From an uncultured Eubacteriales bacterium (GTDB taxonomy: Bacteria; Bacillota; Clostridia; Oscillospirales; Oscillospiraceae), in NCBI GenBank assembly GCA_900547405.1, contig URGL01000009.1, positions 1 through 49,880 of the forward strand: a stretch of DNA of 49,880 bases, given 5' to 3'. Each line of letters begins with the position of its first letter. The stretch's first letter is position 1. Under the pieces are notes generated by a model that was not told where the DNA came from, made no database searches, and saw only the letters and a program-made list of their open reading frames with translations. Shown here piece after piece: positions 8,369 through 15,990 of this stretch. A program made the translations under genes and the position numbers.

Positions 8369-8947
8369 CTATTCCATAAGATTGTGTATTTTTCCTACGC
8401 TGAGTAAGATGCTCACCAAGCCAATTCCACAAATAATCGGATAATACACCATATAGAACAACAAAAATCGAGAAACAATTGCACTCATTACAAAAATAAG
8501 AACAAGTACATTGCAGATTACACGATAGTGCCTTTTCTCATGGAATTCTAGGGGCTTATTCTTGGCATCAAGAGGGCTAAACAGGATAATAGTAAAGCTC
8601 CCAATTGCAAGCACTAGTCCAGAAACTAAATCGATGTTTGCCAAATACAAGGCTCGAATTCCGAATACTGATAAGGTCAGCGCCATCGTTGTCAATATGG
8701 TGCATGATGTCTCACTATTCGCGTGCACCCCTCCGGCATAAATCCGCAAGAGCATAAAGACCATATAAAATAAAATGCTTTCACATGGAACACCAGCTAG
8801 AAGCCCAACTATTAATGTAACGAGAAAGTAAAAGCAATGTGCAATCAAAAGGAAAAAACCATATTGATAAAGCTCTCTATCACCTTCCTCTATTACCGAT
8901 GCCGCAAGCAACATTTGTGTAATATATCCGGCAATCTTTGTCACCAT
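8369..8947 (-). CDS. agrB: AgrB, autoinducer peptide processing membrane protease
   Basis: The 192-residue membrane protein has the AgrB catalytic pair His75 and Cys82 in RIYAGGVHANSETSC, spaced seven residues as in the Staphylococcus enzyme, with several hydrophobic spans after it. AgrB cuts the C-terminal tail of AgrD, forms the thiolactone ring and helps export the product. The start at 8947 (MVTKIAG) is chosen because its ATG shares one base with the agrD stop (TAATG), giving tight translational coupling; no separate ribosome binding site is seen. It follows agrD, with the signal peptidase gene next. The family call is very secure. Confidence 0.93.
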   Translation of the reverse strand: MVTKIAGYITQMLLAASVIEEGDRELYQYGFFLLIAHCFYFLVTLIVGLLAGVPCESILFYMVFMLLRIYAGGVHANSETSCTILTTMALTLSVFGIRALYLANIDLVSGLVLAIGSFTIILFSPLDAKNKPLEFHEKRHYRVICNVLVLIFVMSAIVSRFLLFYMVYYPIICGIGLVSILLSVGKIHNLME

Positions 8948-9093
8948 TATTTGATGTTCTTGAAACGCTCCAGTTCTGCAGGTGCCTTTGGCTGATAAAT
9001 ACCAAAGCAAGTTGTGCTGTTTGCATCGCGCCGAAGTACTTTCTCAGCAGCTTTCCGAGCCACTTCAGCCAATAATCTCTTTTTGCCTTCCAC
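8947..9093 (-). CDS. agrD: AgrD, cyclic (thio)lactone autoinducer peptide precursor
   Basis: This short gene starts with GTG at 9091-9093, eight bases after an AGGAGG site (9102-9107), and gives 48 residues. The plan is classic: an amphipathic basic leader (KKRLLAEVARKAAEKVLRR), a core with a single Cys (ANSTTCFGIY) and an acidic tail (QPKAPAELE). In clostridial AgrD the conserved 'QPK.P.EL' tail is cut off by AgrB and the Cys side chain closes a ring with the new C-terminus, here most likely Cys29 to Tyr33 (ring CFGIY with an N-terminal tail). A longer open frame to 9210 has no ribosome binding site. It is followed without a gap by agrB. The exact tail length of the mature signal cannot be read. 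Confidence 0.9.
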   Translation of the reverse strand: MEGKKRLLAEVARKAAEKVLRRDANSTTCFGIYQPKAPAELERFKNIK

Positions 9094-9310
9094 ATCACTC
9101 ACCTCCTTCTGGCCAAAAAATACCACACCACTTTTCATATTGCAATAGCTCTTGCAGAAGTGCGGATTATTCGCGCAAAACTGCAAAGAATCACAGTTAG
9201 AGCAGTACATAACTAAGAAATCTTTACAAAGTAATCATCAAATAGATATGTTCTATTGTGCTTTGTTTTCATTTTCGGGCATTCATGGTATTTTATCCAT
9301 GGTGATAGAT

Positions 9311-9628
9311 ATGGACATTGATAAGGCGCTAATCGGCAAGCGTATTAAGCATCGAAGGGATATTGCCGGTCTCTCTCAGGAACAACTGGCAGAACAACTG
9401 AATCTCTCCAAGAATCATATATCCAGCATGGAATGCGGAAAAAGCCTTCCTACAACTAGATGTATAATCGCGCTATGTAATATTCTAGGTGGCACACCTG
9501 ATTATTATTTGCTCGGTGAAATTGTCCCAGAGACCAATACTGTTACAGCACTAGTACAACGTCTATCTCCATATGAGCAGAAAAAGCTCTGCCATCTTCT
9601 GAATGCTTACTTAGAAGATATTGACTAA
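9311..9628 (+). CDS. XRE/Cro-type transcriptional regulator
   Basis: The 105-residue protein has an HTH_3 domain in its first ~65 residues (IGKRIKHRRDIAGLSQEQLAE, then NLSKNHISSMECGK) and a short helical tail likely used for dimers. It is read rightward, divergent from agrDB, with about 217 bases between the two starts, so it may control that promoter. The start at 9311 (MDIDKAL) is tentative because the ribosome binding site is weak; an ATG four codons upstream is possible. It precedes the agrA promoter region. Regulators of this kind often sit in agr-bearing mobile islands and control expression by cell state. Confidence 0.75.
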   Translation: MDIDKALIGKRIKHRRDIAGLSQEQLAEQLNLSKNHISSMECGKSLPTTRCIIALCNILGGTPDYYLLGEIVPETNTVTALVQRLSPYEQKKLCHLLNAYLEDID

Positions 9629-9698
9629 TATTTGTCCGATCTTGCAAAATTGCAAGAAAAAAGCGCAAAAATGCTGATTCTGAGATATTTCCTCAGAT

Positions 9699-9727
9699 TT
9701 GACGTGCTTCTCATATAATGATAAAAT
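9699..9727 (+). promoter_or_regulatory. Promoter of agrA-agrC
   Basis: TTGACG (9699-9704) and TAAAAT (9722-9727) are separated by 17 bases. The -10 box overlaps the left arm of the hairpin at 9725-9762. A TATAAT at 9714-9719 is a better -10 but has no matching -35. A small TCTGAG/CTCAGA dyad lies at 9679-9697, just upstream. Confidence 0.6.
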
Positions 9728-9766
9728 AGGCTTGTAGCACATTGATGTGTTGCAAGCCTATTTTTT
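9725..9766 (+). terminator. Hairpin with T run just upstream of agrA (terminator or attenuator)
   Basis: A 17-bp stem (9725-9741 with 9746-9762, two G-U pairs, loop TTGA) is followed by a run of T to 9766, only 12 bases before the agrA start. It can end transcripts from the upstream regulator gene. Because the likely agrA promoter lies immediately upstream, it may also gate agrA transcription. Confidence 0.75.
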
Positions 9767-9778
9767 GTGAGGTTTTTT

Positions 9779-10474
9779 ATGAGAATTCTGATTTGTGACG
9801 ATGAGAAAACTTATCTGAATACTTTGCAGATTCATGTAGAGGAGTATATGCAAAGCCATCATATTCTCTATAACATGACCACATTGCTTGATGCAACTCA
9901 ACTCCCCGAAGATGAAGTATTTGATTTAGCCTTTCTCGACATACAAATGCCTAATGTTGACGGCATCACCCTTGCTAAACGTTTGCGGCAGCGGAACCCC
10001 AAATTGGCTTTATTCTTCGTAACCAATTATGACGAATACCAAGACGATGCCATGGATCTCCAGGCTTTCCGTTTCTTTGAAAAACCTTTTGACGTCAACC
10101 GCCTGTATGCCGGTTTGGATAAAGCGATGGAGTATATCGATGGCGCATATGTCGATATTTATCTGTCAGAAAACGCCGCTCAACAACGGGTGATTGCAGA
10201 CAACATTATCTATGTGACCAGAGAAGGAAGAAAAGTCTCCATTGTAACAACAGCACGGGAGTTTTGCGTTGCAGAAAAATTTGATGACCTTTGTCAAAAA
10301 TTGCCACAGCTATTTTTCTACCCCGTCCACAAATCCTTCTTTGTAAATCTGCACTATGTTGAACGATATACCTATACAGAACTAATTTTGACAAATGGAG
10401 CTCGTATCCCTATTGCGCCCCGGAAGCAATCCGCGTTTCATAAATTCTGGTTTGAATATCTAAGGAGGCGGTAA
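9779..10474 (+). CDS. agrA: AgrA-like LytTR response regulator
   Basis: The 231-residue protein has an N-terminal receiver domain, with the acidic pair in ICDDEK (D7, D8), the phosphoacceptor Asp54 in AFLDIQMP and the conserved Lys in FFEKPF. A LytTR DNA-binding domain follows from about residue 130 (INNIIYVTREGRKVSI-like strand, then the VHKSFFVNLHYVERY signature). Such regulators bind paired direct repeats and turn on the agr operon and its targets. The start at 9779 is chosen over a GTG four codons earlier because GAGG lies six bases before it. The agrC gene starts one base after the stop. It is clearly the partner of the adjacent kinase. Confidence 0.9.
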   Translation: MRILICDDEKTYLNTLQIHVEEYMQSHHILYNMTTLLDATQLPEDEVFDLAFLDIQMPNVDGITLAKRLRQRNPKLALFFVTNYDEYQDDAMDLQAFRFFEKPFDVNRLYAGLDKAMEYIDGAYVDIYLSENAAQQRVIADNIIYVTREGRKVSIVTTAREFCVAEKFDDLCQKLPQLFFYPVHKSFFVNLHYVERYTYTELILTNGARIPIAPRKQSAFHKFWFEYLRRR

Positions 10475-10475
10475 T

Positions 10476-11777
10476 ATGCTGAATCCGATTGCTTCCTTTT
10501 GTGTATACTTTGCAGAGATGGTTATTGCCTATATCTTTTTCTCAGGAATATTTGAACACCGGATCTCTGCAAAAAAATGCGTATTGATTGGTATTGCCCT
10601 TTTTTCAGTTTGTTCTGTATTAAACTTACTGTCAAGGAACAATGTGATTATAAATGGGTTTTCCACATTCTTTATGACACTGCTTTTTTCAGTTATTTGC
10701 TTTCGTTGTACTTTCCTTCAAGGCGTTTTTTATACCGTTACACTTGTAGTCGTAAATACCGCACTGGAGACATTTATTGTTGCTTTCAGTTCTTATATCA
10801 CAGGAACTACCTTTCTTGATTATAATAATAATTTTATTCTCTTCTTGTTTGAAGCCATTAGCTGTAAAAGCGCATATTTCTTATTTGTCTTACTCATAAC
10901 CAGGATGATCAATCCAGCAGGAAGCTCAGCAAAAGTACCGATAAATTTTCTAATCCACCCGATCGTCTCCATTTTTTGCATGTTTATCTTTTGGCATGTT
11001 TCCGCTCAGCCTGATTGTTCCTACCAACTACAGCTTTTGCTGGCAATCGCTGGCGTATGTCTGTTCGTTTCCTCAATTCTACTTTTTGTGACCTATTCTC
11101 GCCAAGTGAAAAAAGACAGCGACAGTATGCAGGTAAAAAGCGAGTTGGCTCGGCTCCAAACAGAACAATCCTATTATCAAATTCTAGATCAGCAGAACCA
11201 GCAACTAATGATCTATGCTCACGATGCAAAGAAACACCTTGCTGCCATTCAATCCCTTAACAGCGATCCACAGATTAACGATTATGTATCAAAACTATCC
11301 CAGCAGCTTTTTGACTATACCCGCAACTGCCACAGTGGAAATAAACTCTTGGATGTTATGATTCATAAGTACACAGTGGATTGCGAGCTACGAAAGGTAC
11401 GATTTGAATATGATGTCAAGGTGTGCAATCTCTCACAGTTGGACGATATTGACCTCGTAGCTATTCTCGGAAATCTTTTAGATAATGCCGTTGCCGCAGC
11501 AGAGCAATCCGAGGAGAAATGGCTTATGCTCAATACTGTCCACCGCAACGCATATAGTGTTATTATCCTTAGTAATAGTTGTGACACACAGCCCAAACAA
11601 TCCGGAGGACGATTACTTTCTACAAAAAAAGATGTAAGTCTCCACGGATTTGGTCTAAAAAGTGTCGTCAAAACCATAAGTAAGTATCAAGGGGATTTTG
11701 AATGGTTTTATGATTTTGAAAAGCATGCTTTTACCGTTACCGTAATGATAGCGGATAAAGTCAAGACTTCTGTGTAA
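10476..11777 (+). CDS. agrC: AgrC-like peptide-sensing histidine kinase
   Basis: The 433-residue protein has an N-terminal sensor of about six membrane spans (residues ~5-207), then a helical dimerization segment with the phosphoacceptor His249 in YAHDAKKHL, as in the HPK10 family of peptide quorum-sensing kinases. The GHKL ATPase follows, with N-box LGNLLDNAVAAAE near 335 and a glycine box HGFGLKSV near 395. It would bind the AgrD-derived cyclic peptide outside the cell and phosphorylate AgrA. The ATG follows AAGGAGG and lies one base after the agrA stop. The gene ends about 40 bases before the right-hand IS remnant. Confidence 0.9.
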   Translation: MLNPIASFCVYFAEMVIAYIFFSGIFEHRISAKKCVLIGIALFSVCSVLNLLSRNNVIINGFSTFFMTLLFSVICFRCTFLQGVFYTVTLVVVNTALETFIVAFSSYITGTTFLDYNNNFILFLFEAISCKSAYFLFVLLITRMINPAGSSAKVPINFLIHPIVSIFCMFIFWHVSAQPDCSYQLQLLLAIAGVCLFVSSILLFVTYSRQVKKDSDSMQVKSELARLQTEQSYYQILDQQNQQLMIYAHDAKKHLAAIQSLNSDPQINDYVSKLSQQLFDYTRNCHSGNKLLDVMIHKYTVDCELRKVRFEYDVKVCNLSQLDDIDLVAILGNLLDNAVAAAEQSEEKWLMLNTVHRNAYSVIILSNSCDTQPKQSGGRLLSTKKDVSLHGFGLKSVVKTISKYQGDFEWFYDFEKHAFTVTVMIADKVKTSV

Positions 11778-11815
11778 TTCTATGGAACCTCTGATTTAAT
11801 CAAAGCTACCATTGC

Positions 11816-12098
11816 GCTGCCGGATATGGTATAATAGAACCATCAAACAAAGGTGGTACCAGAAATGAAGCAAAATACTTTTACCGACATTGAATACAGC
11901 TTCCGCAAGAAGAAAACGAAGCGGGAGGAATTTCTGGACATCATGGACGAGATTATCCCTTGGAATCGCTGGGAGAAAACTTTCCACAACCTGATGTAGG
12001 GGCAGTCTGCCCTTTTTCAGGAAATAACAGCTAAAAGTGCTTGAAACTCATGTAAATGAAGCTTTTTGCGCCTGGTATTTTACGAAATTTTCCAAAAT
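11816..12098 (+). mobile_element. Internally deleted IS5-like element
   Basis: Both ends match the shorter remnant at 3615-3706: the left end GCTGCCGGATATGGTATAAT through ATGAAG, and the right end TGGTATTTTACGAAATTTTC. Between them lie only 44 codons of a transposase gene and a GGGC/GCCC hairpin with five T near 12000-12016 that probably ended the original gene. It cannot move by itself. It lies in the same orientation as the left remnant, so the agr island is bracketed by direct copies. Confidence 0.75.
11865..11999 (+). pseudogene. IS5-family transposase, start fused to end
   Basis: The 44-codon frame starts MKQNTFTDIEYSFRKKKTKR and runs through EEFLDIMDEIIPW, the typical N-terminus of IS5-group transposases. 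It then jumps to NRWEKTFHNLM and stops. All DDE catalytic residues are missing, so it is a deletion derivative. Confidence 0.7.
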
Positions 12099-12137
12099 AA
12101 TGAGCAGTCATTCACCCACCTGAAAGGAGCCCCCACC

Positions 12138-13271
12138 ATGCTATTTCTTCACACCTCCGACTGGCACTTAGGTGCCACGGCCGGAGAGCAAGACCTCTAC
12201 GAAGACCAGCGATACTTCATTGATGCCATCTGCCGCATTGTTCAGGAGCGCCGGGTGGATGCGGTGCTGATTGCCGGGGACGTTTACGACCGGTCGGTGC
12301 CCTCCGGGGCGGCGGTGGGGCTGTATGACTACGCTATGGACAGGCTCTGCCGAGAGCTGGGAGTCCGGGTGCTGGCCATTGCGGGGAACCACGACAGCGC
12401 CGAGCGGCTGGGCAGCTGCGGGAGCCTTCTGGACAAGGCGGGGCTCCATGTGCTGGGGATGGCCCAGCGGGAGCCGAAGGCGGTGGAATTCCCGGAGGCT
12501 CAGGTGTTTTTGCTGCCCTGGATCACAGAGGAGAAGGTGAAGAGCCTGTATCCGGAGGAGGCGGAGGGCATTGACAGCCTGACGGATGCCTATCGGGTGG
12601 CGGCGGAGCATATGCGCAGGGCCTTTGCGCCGGGGAAGAGGCATATTGTGCTGGCCCATGCCTTCCTCACAGAGGCGGAGACCTCCACCAGCGACCGGGC
12701 GGCGGAGATCGGCTTTGCTACCCAGGTCCCGGCCAGCGTGTTCCAGGGCTTTGACTATGTGGCCCTGGGCCATATCCACAAGCCCCAGGATGTGACCGGC
12801 TTTGCCCGCTACAGCGGCACGCCTATGGTCTATTCCTTCGGAAAGGAGGAAAGCCAGCAGAAAAGCGTGACCCTTCTGGATACGGACACCTTTGCCCGGG
12901 AGACGGTTCCTCTGCCTCAGCTCCATAGGTGGACCACCCTTACCGGCACCGCCGAAGAGCTGCTGGCGGGGGAGGCAGCCCAGGAGGTCAAGATGGGCTA
13001 TGTGCGGCTGAACGTGACGGATACCGCTGTGGGGCTGGAGCTGCTGTCCCGGCTGAAGGGGGTCTATGCCCATCCCCTGGTGGTGGCGGGGAAGGCCTAT
13101 GAAGGGGACAACACCTCCATCACCCTGACCATGGAGGAACTGGAACGGATGGAGGAGGACCCGGCGGAGGTATTCCGGTCCTTCTGCCGGGAGGAACTGG
13201 GCCAGGAGGCCACGGAGCACTTTGTGGAGCTGTTCCGAAAGGCAGTGGCGGAAACGGAGGAGACGGTATGA
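12138..13271 (+). CDS. sbcD: Exonuclease SbcD, Mre11-type nuclease subunit
   Basis: The 377-residue metallophosphoesterase has the phosphodiesterase motifs SDWHLG, GDVYDRS, AGNHDS and GHIHKPQ. With SbcC it forms the Mre11-Rad50-like complex that opens hairpins and processes DNA ends at stalled forks and palindromes. The start at 12138 (MLFLHTSDW) follows GAAAGGAG by seven bases; longer in-frame versions would begin inside the IS remnant. It overlaps sbcC by four bases (ATGA). High GC marks the return to core sequence after the agr island. The complex may limit palindromes such as the many hairpin repeats in this window, which is inference only. Confidence 0.95.
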   Translation: MLFLHTSDWHLGATAGEQDLYEDQRYFIDAICRIVQERRVDAVLIAGDVYDRSVPSGAAVGLYDYAMDRLCRELGVRVLAIAGNHDSAERLGSCGSLLDKAGLHVLGMAQREPKAVEFPEAQVFLLPWITEEKVKSLYPEEAEGIDSLTDAYRVAAEHMRRAFAPGKRHIVLAHAFLTEAETSTSDRAAEIGFATQVPASVFQGFDYVALGHIHKPQDVTGFARYSGTPMVYSFGKEESQQKSVTLLDTDTFARETVPLPQLHRWTTLTGTAEELLAGEAAQEVKMGYVRLNVTDTAVGLELLSRLKGVYAHPLVVAGKAYEGDNTSITLTMEELERMEEDPAEVFRSFCREELGQEATEHFVELFRKAVAETEETV

Positions 13272-15925
13272 AGCCCTTACAGCTGAAAATGCAGGCCTTC
13301 GGGCCCTATGTGCAGATGCAGACCGTGGACTTTGAAAAGCTGTCGGAAAAGGGAATGTTCCTCATCAAGGGCCCTACGGGCAGCGGCAAGACCACGATTT
13401 TTGACGCCATGACCTTCGCCCTCTACGGCGGCAGCAGCGGCGACGACAGCAAGAGCAAGGTGGGCCGCAACGATCTGGAGGAGTGGCGCTGCAACCAGGC
13501 GGCAAGCAGCCAGGCCACCATTGTCACCTTCCGGTTCTCCGTCCGGGGAAAGCGCTATGAGTTCACCCGGCGGCTGGTGCCCAAGCGGGTGAAGCTGTCG
13601 GAGGAGTATTCCGCCGGGGAGATCGACAACCATGGGATCCTGATCCCCTTTTTTAACAACCCCAAAAAGGATATGCTGACGAAAAAGGCGGAGGAGCTCA
13701 TTGGCCTGACCAAGGAGCAGTTCCGCCAGGTGGTGCTGCTGCCTCAGGGGCAGTTTGAGCGGTTCCTGACGGCGGGTTCCGAGGAAAAGGGGCTGATTCT
13801 GGGCAAGATCTTTGATGCTCAGCGGTGGGAGGCCTACGCCCAGAATTTTTACGGTGCCGCTCTCGACCGGAAAAATGCCCTGGCCGGAGAAAAGAGCGAG
13901 ATCAGCGCTTCTCTGGCAGAGGAAGGGCTGAAGACACTGCCGGAGCTGGACGCGCGGATCTCCCAGCAGGAGGCGGCGCGGCAGCAAAATGAGGCGGACT
14001 GTCTTGCCTTTGACGCAGAAGGAAAGCAGAAGGCTCTGGCAGAGGACATTGCCCTGGGAGAGCGCTTCCAGGCTCTGCATGAGCTGGAAGGAAAATGGAA
14101 AGCTCTGGCAGACCAGGCGGAGGACATCCAGGCGGACCGGTCCCTGCTGAGCCGCTCCACAGCGGCGGAGAGCCTGCGGCCGGTGATCTCGGACTTCGAG
14201 AAGGCCCAGGGGGAGCGGGATAAGCGAAGGGGCGACTGGAAGCGAAAGCAGGAGCAGCTGCCAGACTTGCAGAAGAAGACCCAGGCGGCGGAGAAAGCCC
14301 TGAAAGACTGGCAGGAGGCATCTCCCGTGGCCCGGCTGCAAAAGCGCTCCGGGGAGTTGGCCTCCAAGCGGGAGACCTATCAGACCCTCCAGGGCCTGGA
14401 AACAGAGAAGAACGAGGCGGAGAAGACCTGGAAGGAAAAGAAGAGCCAGGGGGAGGCCGCGGCTCAGGCTCTGGAAGAGGCGAACCGGGAGGCCCGGGAA
14501 AGCTATCTGGCCTATAATGACGCGGAATCCCAGGAAAAAGACCTGCGAAACCGGTACTATTCCGGCATCTATGGCGAAATCGCCGGGCAGCTGGAGAAGG
14601 ACTGCCCCTGCCCGGTCTGCGGCAGCCTGACCCATCCCGCCCCGGCGGCAAGAGCCGAAAACAGCGTCAGCAAAAAGACTGTGGACACGGCGGAAAAGGC
14701 CACACGGAAGGCAAAGGAAAACTGGGAAAAGCAGGAGCAGGACCGGAAAACAGCCGAGGGGGCCAAGGACCAGGCGGCGAAGGAATTGGCGGAGAGCCAA
14801 AGGGCCTGGGACCGTGCCCAAGAGAGCCTGAAGTATGCCCAGGCCAGCCTGATCCCGGGGATCCCCACGCTGGCAGATCTGGAGCGGGAGATCCAGAACC
14901 AGGAAACCGCCATTGCCCAATGGCAGAACCGGGAGCAGGCCTTGCAGGCGTCCTTAGAGCGGGAAAAGAAGCAGCTGGATACCCTGGCCGCCCAGGCCGC
15001 CGCCGCGGAGGAGGAGCTTCGCCAAGCCACGGAAAACCGGGACCTGGCCGGGGAACGCCTGGAAAAAGCCTTGGCGGAGAAGGGCTACGGCCATATGGCC
15101 CAGGCCAAAGAGGACCTGCGCACAGAGGAAGAGCGGACCGGCCTCAGCGAAAAGATCCACAAGTATGACGGTGCGGTAGAGGACACCGGGAAAAAGCTGG
15201 AGGAGCAGCAAGCCGCCCTTTCCCAGAGGCTGGAACCGGACAAGAGCCAGTTCGAGACGCGCCAGAGGGAAATCAGCGAGAAAACCCAGGCCTTTGCCCG
15301 CAGAGCCTCCACTCTGGAGGGAGACATTCAGCGACTGACCCAAAAGAAACGGGCTCTGGAAAAAAAGCAGGCCCATTACGATGCCAACATCCTGGAGGCA
15401 GAGAACGATCTGAAGGTGGCGGAAAAGGTCCGGGGCAGCAGCGGCATCGGCCTCCAGCGCTATGTTCTGGCCATCCTCTTCAATCAGGTCATCGGTGAGG
15501 CCAACCGGATGCTGGCCAAGGTCCACGAGGGGCGGTACCATCTGTTCCGCTCTGACGACAAGGGGAAGGGCAATAAGCGGGGGCTGGAATTGAAGGTCCA
15601 CGACAACCGGTGCCCGGAGGCCCAGGGAAGAAGCGTCAGCATGCTCTCCGGCGGGGAGAAATTCCTGGTGTCCCTGGCCCTGTCCATCGGCCTGTCCACC
15701 GTGGCCCAGAGGGGTGGGGTGCAGATCGAGGCTCTGTTCATTGACGAGGGCTTCGGCACCCTGGACGACAGCTCCATCCATGACGCTATGGACGTGCTGG
15801 AAAGCGTCCGCCGGTCCAGCGGCATGATCGGCATCATCAGCCATGTGCAGCTGCTGGAAAGCAATATCCCCACCCATCTGGAAGTGATCAAATCCGGCGA
15901 GGGGAGCCGGATCCGGCTGGCCTGA
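13268..15925 (+). CDS. sbcC: Exonuclease SbcC, Rad50-type ATPase subunit
   Basis: The 885-residue SMC-like protein begins MKPLQLKMQAFGPYV and has Walker A KGPTGSGKTTIFDAMTF near residues 36-50. Two very long coiled coils flank the zinc hook CPVC (448-451, with another Cys at 446). The C-terminal half has signature LSGGEKFLVSLALS and Walker B ALFIDEGFGTLD. It is an ATP-driven DNA tether and clamp for SbcD. It is somewhat shorter than E. coli SbcC, as is usual for Firmicutes. The start overlaps the sbcD stop, showing a two-gene operon. The 3' end faces the convergent pilin-like gene, with a shared terminator region between. Confidence 0.95.
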   Translation: MKPLQLKMQAFGPYVQMQTVDFEKLSEKGMFLIKGPTGSGKTTIFDAMTFALYGGSSGDDSKSKVGRNDLEEWRCNQAASSQATIVTFRFSVRGKRYEFTRRLVPKRVKLSEEYSAGEIDNHGILIPFFNNPKKDMLTKKAEELIGLTKEQFRQVVLLPQGQFERFLTAGSEEKGLILGKIFDAQRWEAYAQNFYGAALDRKNALAGEKSEISASLAEEGLKTLPELDARISQQEAARQQNEADCLAFDAEGKQKALAEDIALGERFQALHELEGKWKALADQAEDIQADRSLLSRSTAAESLRPVISDFEKAQGERDKRRGDWKRKQEQLPDLQKKTQAAEKALKDWQEASPVARLQKRSGELASKRETYQTLQGLETEKNEAEKTWKEKKSQGEAAAQALEEANREARESYLAYNDAESQEKDLRNRYYSGIYGEIAGQLEKDCPCPVCGSLTHPAPAARAENSVSKKTVDTAEKATRKAKENWEKQEQDRKTAEGAKDQAAKELAESQRAWDRAQESLKYAQASLIPGIPTLADLEREIQNQETAIAQWQNREQALQASLEREKKQLDTLAAQAAAAEEELRQATENRDLAGERLEKALAEKGYGHMAQAKEDLRTEEERTGLSEKIHKYDGAVEDTGKKLEEQQAALSQRLEPDKSQFETRQREISEKTQAFARRASTLEGDIQRLTQKKRALEKKQAHYDANILEAENDLKVAEKVRGSSGIGLQRYVLAILFNQVIGEANRMLAKVHEGRYHLFRSDDKGKGNKRGLELKVHDNRCPEAQGRSVSMLSGGEKFLVSLALSIGLSTVAQRGGVQIEALFIDEGFGTLDDSSIHDAMDVLESVRRSSGMIGIISHVQLLESNIPTHLEVIKSGEGSRIRLA

Positions 15926-15941
15926 GCTGAGCCGGGAAAAC

Positions 15942-15984
15942 AAAAAAATCAGCGCCCGAAGAATCTCCATTCTTCGGGCGCTGA
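15942..15984 (-). terminator. Strong terminator of the pilin-like gene
   Basis: A perfect 16-bp stem (15949-15964 with 15969-15984, loop CTCC) is followed on the minus strand by seven T (complement of 15942-15948). It lies between convergent sbcC and the pilin-like gene and may slow transcription from both sides. Confidence 0.9.
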
Positions 15985-15990
15985 CCCGTC

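Noticed and set aside
8947..9210. Longer 87-codon version of AgrD starting at ATG 9208-9210.
   Set aside because: The extra N-terminus has no ribosome binding site, while AGGAGG lies right before the internal GTG at 9093.
9660..9680. TTGCAAAATTGCAAG as a possible LytTR binding repeat for AgrA.
   Set aside because: The spacing does not match the paired 9-base repeats of LytTR sites well enough to claim.
13277..14920. 547-codon minus frame opposite sbcC.
   Set aside because: Leu/Gly/Arg-rich shadow of the SbcC coiled coil; SbcC has all catalytic motifs.
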